DNA of 44,188 bases. Origin: an uncultured Blautia sp. GTDB lineage: Bacteria > Bacillota > Clostridia > Lachnospirales > Lachnospiraceae. The position numbers were made by a program, and so were the translations under genes. Below the pieces are notes generated by a model, which was not told the DNA's origin, searched no databases, and saw only the letters and a program-made list of their open reading frames with translations. Shown one piece after another: positions 14,069-21,320 of this stretch. Position 1 is the first letter of the stretch. Every line of letters starts with the position of its first letter. Location of the stretch: assembly GCA_900539145.1 (NCBI GenBank), contig UQAX01000020.1, positions 1 through 44,188 on the forward strand. The letters are read 5' to 3'.

Positions 14069-15343
14069 CTATTCTCTCTTTCCTGACATGGTCTGCTCTA
14101 CAATACTTTTCATTGTCTCTTCATTTAACTGTCCGCTGGCATATCCGAATACTTCGCCTTCTCTTGTAATCATAAACGTAGTAGGAAATGCGTTTACGCC
14201 ATAAGATATAAATACTTCGCCTGTGGTATCCATAAGTACGGGATAAGTATATCCGTTTTCTTCAAGAAACGCTTTAATTTCTTCTTCAGATTTTTCATTT
14301 TCCAGATTGGGGGCTGCCACTCCTAAAACAACTAAAGCATTCTCTCCTTCTGCTTCCGCAGACTCATACAACTTTTGGATATCCGGCATTTCTGCTCTGC
14401 AAGGAGAACACCATGTAGCCCAGAAATTCAAAAATACTGTTTTCCCTTTATAATCAGACAGCTTATGTGTATTTCCATATTGGTCTGTTAAAGTAAAATC
14501 AATCGCCGGTGTCAAACCGCTTTCGGTCTCATTTTCTTTTTGAGGCTCATCTGCATCTGTTTTTTCTGCTTCTTCTGTCTTTTCTTCCTTTTGTTCTTCT
14601 GCTATCGTCGGTGCACCGCTGGATAAATATCCGGTCACTGCATTCATCTTTCCTGTAAACATCAGAATTCCCATGAAAATCATTAAAGCTCCGCCGATTT
14701 TCGCCGTATATCTTACGACTTTTATGTGAGTTTTAAAGAATTCAAGCAGCTTTGTCGTAAACAATCCCACCGCCAAAAAAGGCAATACAAATCCTATTGT
14801 ATAAACGCCGATAAGCAAAAATCCCCATAGCTTTGTGCTGGCTGATGCTGCCATAATCAGCACACTGGTAAGAGCAGGCCCCACACAAGGCGTCCATGCA
14901 AAACTAAAGGTAAATCCCATAATTAGCGCCGTAATCGGCGACATGGCAAGAACATCCAGTTTAAAAGGCAAACGTCTCTCCTGTCCCAAAATACGACTTG
15001 TTCCTAAGACACCCAACTGATACAATCCAAAAAGGACTACCAGCACGCCGCCAATTCTGGCAAATAAAAGCTGATTACTTTTAAAGAAAGTTCCAAGAGC
15101 AGATACTCCCAGTCCTAACAGGAAAAAGGCAAAACTAATTCCTATCACAAAGCAAAGCGTATTCATCATTACTTTGCCTCTCTTAAAATAAATTTTTCCA
15201 TCTTTGCCTACTGTCTGTGTTCCACCTGACAAATAGCTGATATACAAAGGTATCAACGGCAGTACACAAGGTGAGAAAAAACTTAATAATCCCTGTAAAA
15301 ACACAGTCAACACCGGAACACTTACGTCCAATGAAAATCCCAT
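14069..15343 (-). CDS. CcdA-type thiol transporter fused to a TlpA-like thioredoxin
   Basis: This single 424-residue protein carries reducing power across the membrane and uses it outside. The N-terminal half (about 1-235) is a CcdA/DsbD-beta membrane domain with six hydrophobic segments and its cysteine pair in SPCVLP (Cys26) and TPCVGP (Cys153). An acidic, flexible linker (about 248-276, rich in E and K) leads to a TlpA/ResA-like thioredoxin domain with FWATWCSPC (Cys312, Cys315) and the cis-proline region NAFPTTF. In most bacteria these are two genes. The probable role is reduction of extracytoplasmic disulfides. The ATG at 15343 follows AAAGGAG. The gene is monocistronic. Confidence 0.92.
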   Translation of the reverse strand: MGFSLDVSVPVLTVFLQGLLSFFSPCVLPLIPLYISYLSGGTQTVGKDGKIYFKRGKVMMNTLCFVIGISFAFFLLGLGVSALGTFFKSNQLLFARIGGVLVVLFGLYQLGVLGTSRILGQERRLPFKLDVLAMSPITALIMGFTFSFAWTPCVGPALTSVLIMAASASTKLWGFLLIGVYTIGFVLPFLAVGLFTTKLLEFFKTHIKVVRYTAKIGGALMIFMGILMFTGKMNAVTGYLSSGAPTIAEEQKEEKTEEAEKTDADEPQKENETESGLTPAIDFTLTDQYGNTHKLSDYKGKTVFLNFWATWCSPCRAEMPDIQKLYESAEAEGENALVVLGVAAPNLENEKSEEEIKAFLEENGYTYPVLMDTTGEVFISYGVNAFPTTFMITREGEVFGYASGQLNEETMKSIVEQTMSGKRE

Positions 15344-15410
15344 ATTTTCTACTCCTTTATTTTATTTTTTCTCATTGTATACGAAAATAGTCCTGTATGT
15401 AAAGGGAATT

Positions 15411-16004
15411 TTAAGAAATCCTCATAAATTCCGACATCACGCATCCGCCTTTCGCTCCTGCCTCTTGGATTTCAGCAAATTGGCTCCCTTCTAAATGTAT
15501 TCCTCCTATGGCATAAACAGGAATATCCACAGATTGACAGACTTCTCTTAAAAATTCCAACCCTCTGGGCGCTAAATCCGGTTTACACCCTGTCTTATAA
15601 ATATGTCCTGCCGTAAGATAGGAAGCTCCCAGTTTTTCTGCTCTTTTCGCTTCTTCTACTGAATGTATGGATGCTCCGATAATGTCAAAATCTTTTTGCC
15701 TATCCTGTTCGTTCAATTCTTCTAGTTTCCACAGTGGTAAATGGATGTTTTTTACCCTTGCCTTTTTTGCCGCCTCATAAAAGCTGTGGTAGATACACAT
15801 CACCTGATACACTTCACAGATTTTTTTTACCTCTTGTCCCAGTTTTTCGTATTCACTTTCACTTAAATCCTTTTCCCGCAAAATCAATGCCAAAGGTCTG
15901 TGCCTGCATACAATCTCCATCTGTTCCAAAAAAGGACGGGTACACAGCTTTCTGTTTGACACGGCAATTATATTCTCAAAGACTTCATTTCTAAACATAG
16001 ACAT
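15411..16004 (-). CDS. thiE: ThiE/TenI-family thiamine phosphate synthase-like protein
   Basis: This 197-residue TIM-barrel protein resembles ThiE/TenI: LILREKDLSE near 34-43, IHLPLWKL, GASIHSVEEAKRAEKLGASYL, a phosphate-loop-like TGCKPDLAPRGLEFL, and the C-terminal PVYAIGGI. ThiE joins the thiazole and pyrimidine moieties; TenI aromatises the thiazole. The conserved REKD and T-K-type residues favour ThiE, but the N-terminus is short and divergent, so TenI is an alternative. It overlaps thiH by 14 bases and is the last gene of the thiazole operon, so it is controlled by the TPP riboswitch. No thiC or thiD is in the window. Confidence 0.75.
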   Translation of the reverse strand: MSMFRNEVFENIIAVSNRKLCTRPFLEQMEIVCRHRPLALILREKDLSESEYEKLGQEVKKICEVYQVMCIYHSFYEAAKKARVKNIHLPLWKLEELNEQDRQKDFDIIGASIHSVEEAKRAEKLGASYLTAGHIYKTGCKPDLAPRGLEFLREVCQSVDIPVYAIGGIHLEGSQFAEIQEAGAKGGCVMSEFMRIS

Positions 16005-17208
16005 AATCCGCCATAACCGGCTGCAAATTTAATTTTTCCAAATCCTCATATACCTGCTCCACAGAACGAGTATCTGAAATTTCAAACTGCTCATCGCCCT
16101 TATCTTCCATTTCTTCCACATGCTCTCCAATCCCTGTACTGACGCCGGCTGAAATTTTATTTGCAGCAATTTTCATCAGATTATCTCTTACACGCTCACA
16201 CTCTCTTGTGGACACCGTGATACTTGCAAAAGGCATAAACAAACGATAAGCACATACCACCTGCAAAAGCTGTTTTTCGTGAACGTCCATAGGATTAATT
16301 TTCTCATTATTGATAATCGGACGCAGCCTCGGACAGGAAAAGGCAATCTCACCATGAGGATATTTTTTCTGCAAAAGCCATCCGTGTATTCCTGTGGCAA
16401 AGGCATCTTTTCGGAAATCATCCAATCCCAAAAGCGCACCAAATCCCACGCCTCTCATACCTCCCTTTAAAGCTCTTTCCTGTGCATAAAAGCGATAAGG
16501 AAAAATCCTTTTATGTCCTGCAAGATGAAGTGTTTCATACTTATCAGAGTTATACGTTTCCTGGAAAACCGTTACATAATCTGCTCCGCATTTATGCAGA
16601 TAAGCATACTCATCTGAATTTACAGGATAGATTTCCAGACCAATAACACGGAAATATTTTCTGGCAATTTTACACGCTTCTCCTATATATTCTACGGTAG
16701 ATTTACTCCTGCTTTCTCCTGTAAGAATTAAGATTTCCTGTAATCCGCTTTTGGCAATCGCCGCCATTTCCTGTTCAATTTCCTTTGTATTTAACTGTGC
16801 TCTTTTAATCTTGTTGTGGCAGTTAAATCCACAGTATATACAATAATTTTCACAGTAATTTGCGATATAAAGAGGGGTAAACATAGCCACGGAATTACCA
16901 AAATATCTTTCCTTTTCCACCTTTGCACACTGAGCAATTTCTTCCAACAAAGGCAGCGCCGCAGGTGACAATAGCGCGGCAAAATCCTCCGGCGTTTTTC
17001 TTTCATGAGACAATGCTCTCTTTACATCTGCCTCGGTATAAGCTTCATAATTGTAATTCTCTACATAATTTAAAACCTTATCTAAAATATCAGAGTCCAG
17101 CACCTCCATATCAGGCATGTATTTCATATGGTCAATCCGGTTTTTCTTCTGATGTTCCTTAATCTCATCACTTAAAATACTCTCGTTTATATGATTTTCC
17201 GTACTCAT
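15991..17208 (-). CDS. thiH: 2-iminoacetate synthase ThiH (radical SAM)
   Basis: ThiH cleaves tyrosine with SAM and a 4Fe-4S cluster to form dehydroglycine for the thiazole ring, the anaerobic alternative to the oxidase ThiO. The 405-residue protein has the CX3CX2C cluster motif at Cys119, Cys123 and Cys126 (NYCENYCIYCGFNC), followed by LILTGESRSKS and GFGALLGLDDFR. HydG is a close relative but has an extra C-terminal cysteine cluster that is absent here, and the thi context decides for ThiH. It sits between thiG and thiE with a 10-base gap and a 14-base overlap. Confidence 0.93.
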   Translation of the reverse strand: MSTENHINESILSDEIKEHQKKNRIDHMKYMPDMEVLDSDILDKVLNYVENYNYEAYTEADVKRALSHERKTPEDFAALLSPAALPLLEEIAQCAKVEKERYFGNSVAMFTPLYIANYCENYCIYCGFNCHNKIKRAQLNTKEIEQEMAAIAKSGLQEILILTGESRSKSTVEYIGEACKIARKYFRVIGLEIYPVNSDEYAYLHKCGADYVTVFQETYNSDKYETLHLAGHKRIFPYRFYAQERALKGGMRGVGFGALLGLDDFRKDAFATGIHGWLLQKKYPHGEIAFSCPRLRPIINNEKINPMDVHEKQLLQVVCAYRLFMPFASITVSTRECERVRDNLMKIAANKISAGVSTGIGEHVEEMEDKGDEQFEISDTRSVEQVYEDLEKLNLQPVMADYVYV

Positions 17209-17218
17209 TTTCTCTCTC

Positions 17219-17995
17219 CTAATCTTCTAAATATCCTGTAAGAGGGGAAGATGCACTGCCTCCCTTTTCTTTTACTCTGCCAAGCCCTGATAAGTATGCG
17301 CTTCTTCCTGCTTCTACTGCATTTTTAAATGCTTCCGCCATAAGAGGAATATCTCCGGCAGTGGCAATGGCTGTATTTGCCATAATCGCTGTTGCTCCCA
17401 TTTCCATTGCTTCGCATGCCTGAGAAGGTCTTCCAATGCCTGCATCCACAATAATCGGCAATTCAATTTCATCAATTAAAATCTGAATAAATTCTTTGGT
17501 ACACAGCCCTTTATTGGAACCGATAGGGGCTCCAAGAGGCATAATACAGGCAGCTCCTGCATTTACCATATCTCTGGCTGCATTTAAATCAGGGTACATA
17601 TAAGGCATTACAATGAACCCTTCCTTAGCCAAAATTTCTGTTGCTTTTGCTGTCTCATAATTGTCTGGAAGCAGATATTTGCTATCTCTCATAATCTCGA
17701 TTTTCACAAATTCGCTTTGACAGATTTCTCTGGAAAGACGGGCAATACGAACAGCTTCCTCTGCATTTCGTGCCCCTGATGTATTTGGCAAAAGCGTCAC
17801 ATTCTTTGGAATATAATCTAAAATATTAGCAAGTCCTCCCTCATTTGCACGGCGAAGAGCCATAGTCACAATTTCTGCCTTTGCCTGCTCTACCGCTGCC
17901 TGAATTAATTCCAGAGAATACTTCCCTGAACCTAAAATAAATCGAGATTGAAATTCGTGATTTCCTAATTTCCATGTATCTTTTCTTGTTTCCAT
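17219..17995 (-). CDS. thiG: Thiazole synthase ThiG
   Basis: ThiG builds the thiazole phosphate from deoxyxylulose phosphate, dehydroglycine and ThiS thiocarboxylate. The 258-residue barrel shows SRFILGSGKYS near the start, TVALRR-like TMALRRANEGG, LLPNTSGARNAEEAVRIARL, MPLGAPIGSNKG and VDAGIGRPSQACEAMEMGA, all typical. I chose the ATG at 17995, nine bases after GTGAGG and starting one base after the thiF stop; the longer frame begins with a TTG and would overlap thiF. The C-terminus SSPLTGYL is intact. Confidence 0.95.
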   Translation of the reverse strand: METRKDTWKLGNHEFQSRFILGSGKYSLELIQAAVEQAKAEIVTMALRRANEGGLANILDYIPKNVTLLPNTSGARNAEEAVRIARLSREICQSEFVKIEIMRDSKYLLPDNYETAKATEILAKEGFIVMPYMYPDLNAARDMVNAGAACIMPLGAPIGSNKGLCTKEFIQILIDEIELPIIVDAGIGRPSQACEAMEMGATAIMANTAIATAGDIPLMAEAFKNAVEAGRSAYLSGLGRVKEKGGSASSPLTGYLED

Positions 17996-17996
17996 C

Positions 17997-18626
17997 TTAT
18001 ACATCCTCACTTTCAATAATTAACTTTGTAATCAAATTTGCCTGATGCGCTGCACAAAGAGCAACACGAGGCGCCATAAGCCCCCTGCCCGGCACAGACT
18101 GGGACACGCCGTCTCCGCAAATATAGAAATTTTTCCCCACTTTGCGAGTCTGTATCTCATTGCTCTGACCGTATCCCGCCATGCCATTTCCTGCTACCAG
18201 CACTTTATCTGGAAAACATTCCCGAATTTCGTTTACCAGCATCGCTTTCTCTTCTGCACGGTCAAAGGCTTCACAAATATATTCATCTTTCGCAAATAAC
18301 CGTGGAATATCTTCTCTTTTCACTTTTCTGCAATCCGTTTGAATATCCAAATATGGATTGATATCCAACAGAATTTCTTTCAAAGCCTCTGTTTTTTTCA
18401 TACCAATATGTCTGAGAAAATAATACTGTCGGTTTAAATTTGTCAAATCCACTTCATCAAAATCTAGCAAATGCAGATGTCCGACACCAATTCTGGCAAG
18501 AGACACGGCTATATTAGAACCTAATCCTCCAAGCCCTGCCACTGCCACCTGTGCTTTCCATAACTTTTCCTGCACCGCAGTTGAATGCCGGCTGCAAAGA
18601 ACTTCCCATATTTCCCTTTCTTCCAC
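17997..18626 (-). CDS. thiF: ThiS adenylyltransferase ThiF
   Basis: ThiF adenylates the C-terminal glycine of ThiS, preparing it for sulfur transfer. The 209-residue protein is the short E1-like form with the nucleotide loop GLGGLGSN near 31-38, DFDEVDLTNLNRQY near 55-68, and an N-terminal helix. The GTG start at 18626 follows GGGGAGG at the thiS end, suggesting coupling. There are no CXXC zinc motifs, as usual for this short clostridial type. Confidence 0.9.
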   Translation of the reverse strand: MEEREIWEVLCSRHSTAVQEKLWKAQVAVAGLGGLGSNIAVSLARIGVGHLHLLDFDEVDLTNLNRQYYFLRHIGMKKTEALKEILLDINPYLDIQTDCRKVKREDIPRLFAKDEYICEAFDRAEEKAMLVNEIRECFPDKVLVAGNGMAGYGQSNEIQTRKVGKNFYICGDGVSQSVPGRGLMAPRVALCAAHQANLITKLIIESEDV

Positions 18627-18630
18627 TTTA

Positions 18631-18828
18631 TCAGCCTCCCCCTACAAAGCTCACAATTTCAAGCTTATCTCCACTATGCAGAATGGTATTATTATATTGC
18701 TGCTTTGGAACAATTGCTCCGTTTAGTTCCGCCGCAATATAATCCAGACAATATTGGCGTTCCCTTACAAGTTCTGCAAGAGAAATCCCCTCCGGAATAT
18801 CTTCCGGTTTTCCATTTAAATAAATCAT
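18631..18828 (-). CDS. thiS: Sulfur carrier protein ThiS
   Basis: This 65-residue beta-grasp protein reads MIYLNGKPEDIPEG to the C-terminal FVGGG, whose terminal Gly-Gly carries the sulfur as thiocarboxylate. It is the first gene of the thi operon. The start is the ATG at 18828 behind GGAGGAAAA; a longer frame to 18963 runs into the repetitive leader and has no homology. The 370-base leader between the riboswitch and this gene is filled by palindromic repeats. Confidence 0.93.
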   Translation of the reverse strand: MIYLNGKPEDIPEGISLAELVRERQYCLDYIAAELNGAIVPKQQYNNTILHSGDKLEIVSFVGGG

Positions 18829-18863
18829 CCTTTTCCTCCTTTTTATAAGAAAGATTGCGCAAC

Positions 18864-18916
18864 TGCGCATCCTTGCGGAGCATTTTTTATTACATAGGAC
18901 ACAATTTCCTATGTAA
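18864..18916. repeat. Palindromic repeat unit A in the thi leader
   Basis: The unit consists of TGCGCATCCTTGCGGAGCA, a T-run and the palindrome TTACATAGGA/TCCTATGTAA (18890-18899 with 18907-18916). It recurs almost unchanged 126 bases further on. GC-rich half and AT-rich palindromic half suggest a non-autonomous REP/MITE-like element. Confidence 0.75.
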
Positions 18917-18989
18917 CGAGAAAGATTGCGCAATAGCGCAATCTCCGCGCGCGAGCGGTTCACAAAATGATAATTTCACTTCCGCGAGC

Positions 18990-19042
18990 TGCGCATCCTT
19001 GCGGAGCATTTTTTATTACATAGGACGCAATTTCCTATGTAA
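18990..19042. repeat. Palindromic repeat unit B in the thi leader
   Basis: A second copy of the same unit with one or two changes (palindrome 19016-19025 with 19033-19042). A third half-palindrome, TTCCTATGTAATAAAAAA, lies at 19131-19148 next to the riboswitch terminator. Between units A and B is another dyad, ATTGCGCAATAGCGCAAT, near 18924-18942. Confidence 0.75.
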
Positions 19043-19043
19043 T

Positions 19044-19098
19044 AAAAAAGAGTTCACGAAAAAATACACCCGCGGTGGTGCACCCCTTCATGAACTCT
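19044..19098 (-). terminator. Second long hairpin in the thi leader
   Basis: On the minus strand GAGTTCATGAA pairs with TTCGTGAACTC (one mismatch), enclosing a GC-rich inner part with GGTGCACC, followed by TTTTTT. It has terminator form but lies downstream of the riboswitch terminator; it may belong to the repeat cluster. Confidence 0.5.
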
Positions 19099-19142
19099 CA
19101 TTCACTCTCAACTTCTTCGGTAAATAAATTTTCCTATGTAAT

Positions 19143-19179
19143 AAAAAATAGAAAAGGAAATCGAAGAACCCGATTTCCT
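19143..19179 (-). terminator. Riboswitch-controlled terminator of the thi operon
   Basis: On the minus strand AGGAAATCG pairs with CGATTTCCT around GGTTCTT, followed by TTTTCTATTTTTT. It begins 15 bases after the TPP aptamer, so TPP binding would be expected to favour it and switch the operon off. Confidence 0.8.
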
Positions 19180-19193
19180 AAATTTACCACTTC

Positions 19194-19277
19194 TGTATCC
19201 CTACGTTGGCATTATCCACATCAGGTTTATGGGTCGAAGTTCGCAACTTCCTCTCAGCCTGTATACAAGCTCCCCTG
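19194..19277 (-). promoter_or_regulatory. TPP riboswitch (THI element)
   Basis: The minus strand contains the conserved aptamer segments GGGGAGC, GGCTGAGAGG, CGACCCATAAACCTGA and GTGGATAATGCCAACGTAGGGA in the right order and spacing. It precedes a terminator and the thiS-F-G-H-E operon and follows a consensus promoter. Confidence 0.95.
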
Positions 19278-19293
19278 TTTTCTTATTGATGTA

Positions 19294-19322
19294 ACTATAA
19301 AACTTTTCTTTAAAATTGTCAA
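19294..19322 (-). promoter_or_regulatory. Promoter of the thi operon
   Basis: TTGACA (19317-19322), a 17-base spacer and TATAGT (19294-19299) on the minus strand, with start just before the TPP aptamer. Confidence 0.85.
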
Positions 19323-19409
19323 CCGATTTTTCCGTGTTACAAAATTAAAAATAGAATTCCTCTGCTTTTTTGAAATTTTGCCGAAACGGCGTTGAAATGT
19401 TTTTATCTG

Positions 19410-19440
19410 CCTGCAAATCTTAATTTATAAGACTTGCAGG
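19410..19440 (-). terminator. Stem-loop downstream of the Rpn-like gene
   Basis: CCTGCAAGTCTTA pairs with TAAGATTTGCAGG (minus strand, one G-T pair) over a short loop. The T-run is weak, so termination is likely but not certain. Confidence 0.55.
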
Positions 19441-19477
19441 TTTATTTGATTTGATTTTGAATTAGTATTTTTAAATA

Positions 19478-20344
19478 TTACATTTTAGAAATGAAATCAT
19501 CCAGTGATTGAGATTTTAAAGCTATCTTCATCCAGTCTCTAATCACTTCTATATCCTGCTGTTGATGCAAAGTTTTCAGAAGATTTTCCGGCAATTCTCC
19601 AAATCTGTTTAATGCCATCTGGAGCATTCCTTGCGCTTCCTCTAATTGTCCGGTTTTCCTGCCTTCTTCTCTACCTTCTCTACGTTCATCTTTTAACAAT
19701 AATTCCAAAAGCATAAATCTCTCCTCCATTTCCCTACTTTTCCTGATATGGGTGACCGATTTCTGCACTTGTCTTACATAATCATCCTGAAAGTCCTCCT
19801 GACTTTCTTTTAAGTCTGCATGCACGAATTTCAGAAAAGAAACCAATTCTTTCGGCACTTCTTCTACATTTTCTCCACGAGTATTCAAAAACATAATACA
19901 GCGCCCATCTTTTAAAGAAGCTTTTTCTGTTTCCTCACAAGCTGTCCAAAAAGTATAACGATACTTTCCTTTCCCGAAAGGGTCGAAGTCACATAGGAAA
20001 ATCACATAACTGTCGGGCAGTTCTGCATATTCGCAACCCTTTAACAAAAGCTCCATATCCATCTGACTTTGATAATAACGACTTCTGCGTCCCAGTGCAG
20101 GCTGTTTTAACACCTGCATTTCTATATTATAGCGGGTATTATTTTCATCTTTCGCATAGACGTCTAATCGCACCCCTTTATATTCCGGATGATAGACAAT
20201 ATTTTTCTCTGTACTGATTTCTACATGGTCCACTTTCATGGAAAGAGCACGTTCCAAAAAGCCTTTGCAGTTTTCTTCATCTGACATCACTGCTGCAAAC
20301 ATAAAGTTATTTTTGATTGTAAGATTTTTTAATAATGTATTCAT
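19478..20344 (-). CDS. Rpn/PD-(D/E)XK nuclease family protein (PDDEXK_2)
   Basis: This 288-residue protein has the Rpn-type start LLKNLTIKNNFMFAAVM and the nuclease core GVRLDVYAKD with NIEMQ (residues about 55-78), giving the D...ExQ pattern of the PD-(D/E)XK fold. QMDMELLLKGCEYAELPDSYVIFLCDFDPFG follows. The C-terminal third contains an EERREGREEGRKTGQLEEA low-complexity helix that is common in this family. Databases often call such proteins putative transposases, but I see no terminal inverted repeats or partner genes, so it is better read as a stand-alone recombination-promoting nuclease. The start is at 20344 behind GGAGGAAAAA. Its cellular role is unknown. Confidence 0.85.
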   Translation of the reverse strand: MNTLLKNLTIKNNFMFAAVMSDEENCKGFLERALSMKVDHVEISTEKNIVYHPEYKGVRLDVYAKDENNTRYNIEMQVLKQPALGRRSRYYQSQMDMELLLKGCEYAELPDSYVIFLCDFDPFGKGKYRYTFWTACEETEKASLKDGRCIMFLNTRGENVEEVPKELVSFLKFVHADLKESQEDFQDDYVRQVQKSVTHIRKSREMEERFMLLELLLKDERREGREEGRKTGQLEEAQGMLQMALNRFGELPENLLKTLHQQQDIEVIRDWMKIALKSQSLDDFISKM

Positions 20345-20416
20345 ATTTTTTCCTCCACTTTACAGAGGAATTCTATGAAATATAGTATAGCAGATACAGA
20401 AAAAAGTTGCCAGCCT

Positions 20417-21241
20417 CTATTTCATTTTCTCTACCCGACAACTTATCCTGCACACATAATCTTTTTCTTCCTGCACAGTCAAGCTGTCCAATACACCGTC
20501 CTCGTAAAAATATCCACCTAATATCAATTCATGTTCTTTCGCATATTGCAACATTCTGGAGTATGTCTCCCCAACATTTTTCCAACTTCCTTTATGATAA
20601 GCACACAAATAATTCCCTGCTTCTCGAATGCTATACCCTATCTTTTTCGGTTTTGTATCCAGCATTTGATAAAAAACATGGTAATTATCAAAAACGCCCT
20701 GCTCGATATCTTCTTTTTCCTGACGATAACCTATGGGATAAGCACTTTTTATCCCATGCTCCATGCAGTAATCCCATAGCTTACCAATGGCTTTTGCCCA
20801 TGCTCTGTCGTCATTTTCTTTGACACTTCTCTCTACTAAATAGCGCTGAGGTTCTTGGCGGATGGCAATTTCATCTAAATCTTCCTGTAAATTATATTGT
20901 ATCAGCTTGCTCTTTTCTGTAATCCAGTTTTTTACTGATTTTAAATGTTTGATGCGGTCACTGATTATCTGTTCTTCATGCCGGAAAAGCTGTAAAAACT
21001 GTTCCGGTGTACGGTTCTGCATATACTCCTGAATTTCTTCCAGTGTCATATCCAGCTCACGTAATACATAAATCACGTCCAAAACCTCTAACTGCGCTGC
21101 TGAATAATAACGATAACCATTTTCTCTATTCTTAATTTCAGGAGAAAACAATCCAATTTCATCGTAATAAAACAGTGTGTGCTTAGATACTCCTGCCAGC
21201 TTGGCAAATTCTCCTGTACTGAAATACATTTTCTTATTCAT
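20417..21241 (-). CDS. MerR-family transcriptional regulator
   Basis: The 274-residue protein has an N-terminal MerR winged helix (FSTGEFAKLAGVSKHTLFYYDEIGLFSP, then NGYRYYSAAQLEVLDVI, about 5-60), a dimerisation coiled coil (about 80-125) and a C-terminal effector domain of the BmrR/GyrI-like kind. It is divergent from a MATE exporter whose promoter has the 19-base spacer on which MerR proteins act, so it is probably a drug-responsive activator of that exporter. The ligand cannot be told. Confidence 0.9.
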   Translation of the reverse strand: MNKKMYFSTGEFAKLAGVSKHTLFYYDEIGLFSPEIKNRENGYRYYSAAQLEVLDVIYVLRELDMTLEEIQEYMQNRTPEQFLQLFRHEEQIISDRIKHLKSVKNWITEKSKLIQYNLQEDLDEIAIRQEPQRYLVERSVKENDDRAWAKAIGKLWDYCMEHGIKSAYPIGYRQEKEDIEQGVFDNYHVFYQMLDTKPKKIGYSIREAGNYLCAYHKGSWKNVGETYSRMLQYAKEHELILGGYFYEDGVLDSLTVQEEKDYVCRISCRVEKMK

Positions 21242-21254
21242 AACAAAACACCTC

Positions 21255-21285
21255 TTGACTATCGGGTTACTCTATACTTTATTAT
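21255..21285 (+). promoter_or_regulatory. MerR-type promoter of the MATE gene
   Basis: TTGACT (21255-21260) and TATTAT (21280-21285) are separated by 19 bases, two more than normal. This over-long spacer is the hallmark of promoters twisted open by MerR-family activators. The spacer holds an imperfect dyad around GTTACTCTATAC. Confidence 0.75.
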
Positions 21286-21320
21286 ATCTTTTAGATAAAA
21301 TTTTACAAGGAGTTATTTGT

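Noticed and set aside
18855..19127. Plus-strand frame with a duplicated CASLRSIFYYIG peptide
   Set aside because: It is created by the palindromic DNA repeats in the thi leader, antisense to the operon, with no ribosome site.
19478..20344. Rpn-like gene as part of an insertion sequence
   Set aside because: No terminal inverted repeats, target duplications or partner frames are visible around it.
21177..21320. Upstream extension of the MATE protein
   Set aside because: It overlaps the divergent merR gene and the MATE promoter; the ATG at 21321 has an AAGGAG site and matches the family start.
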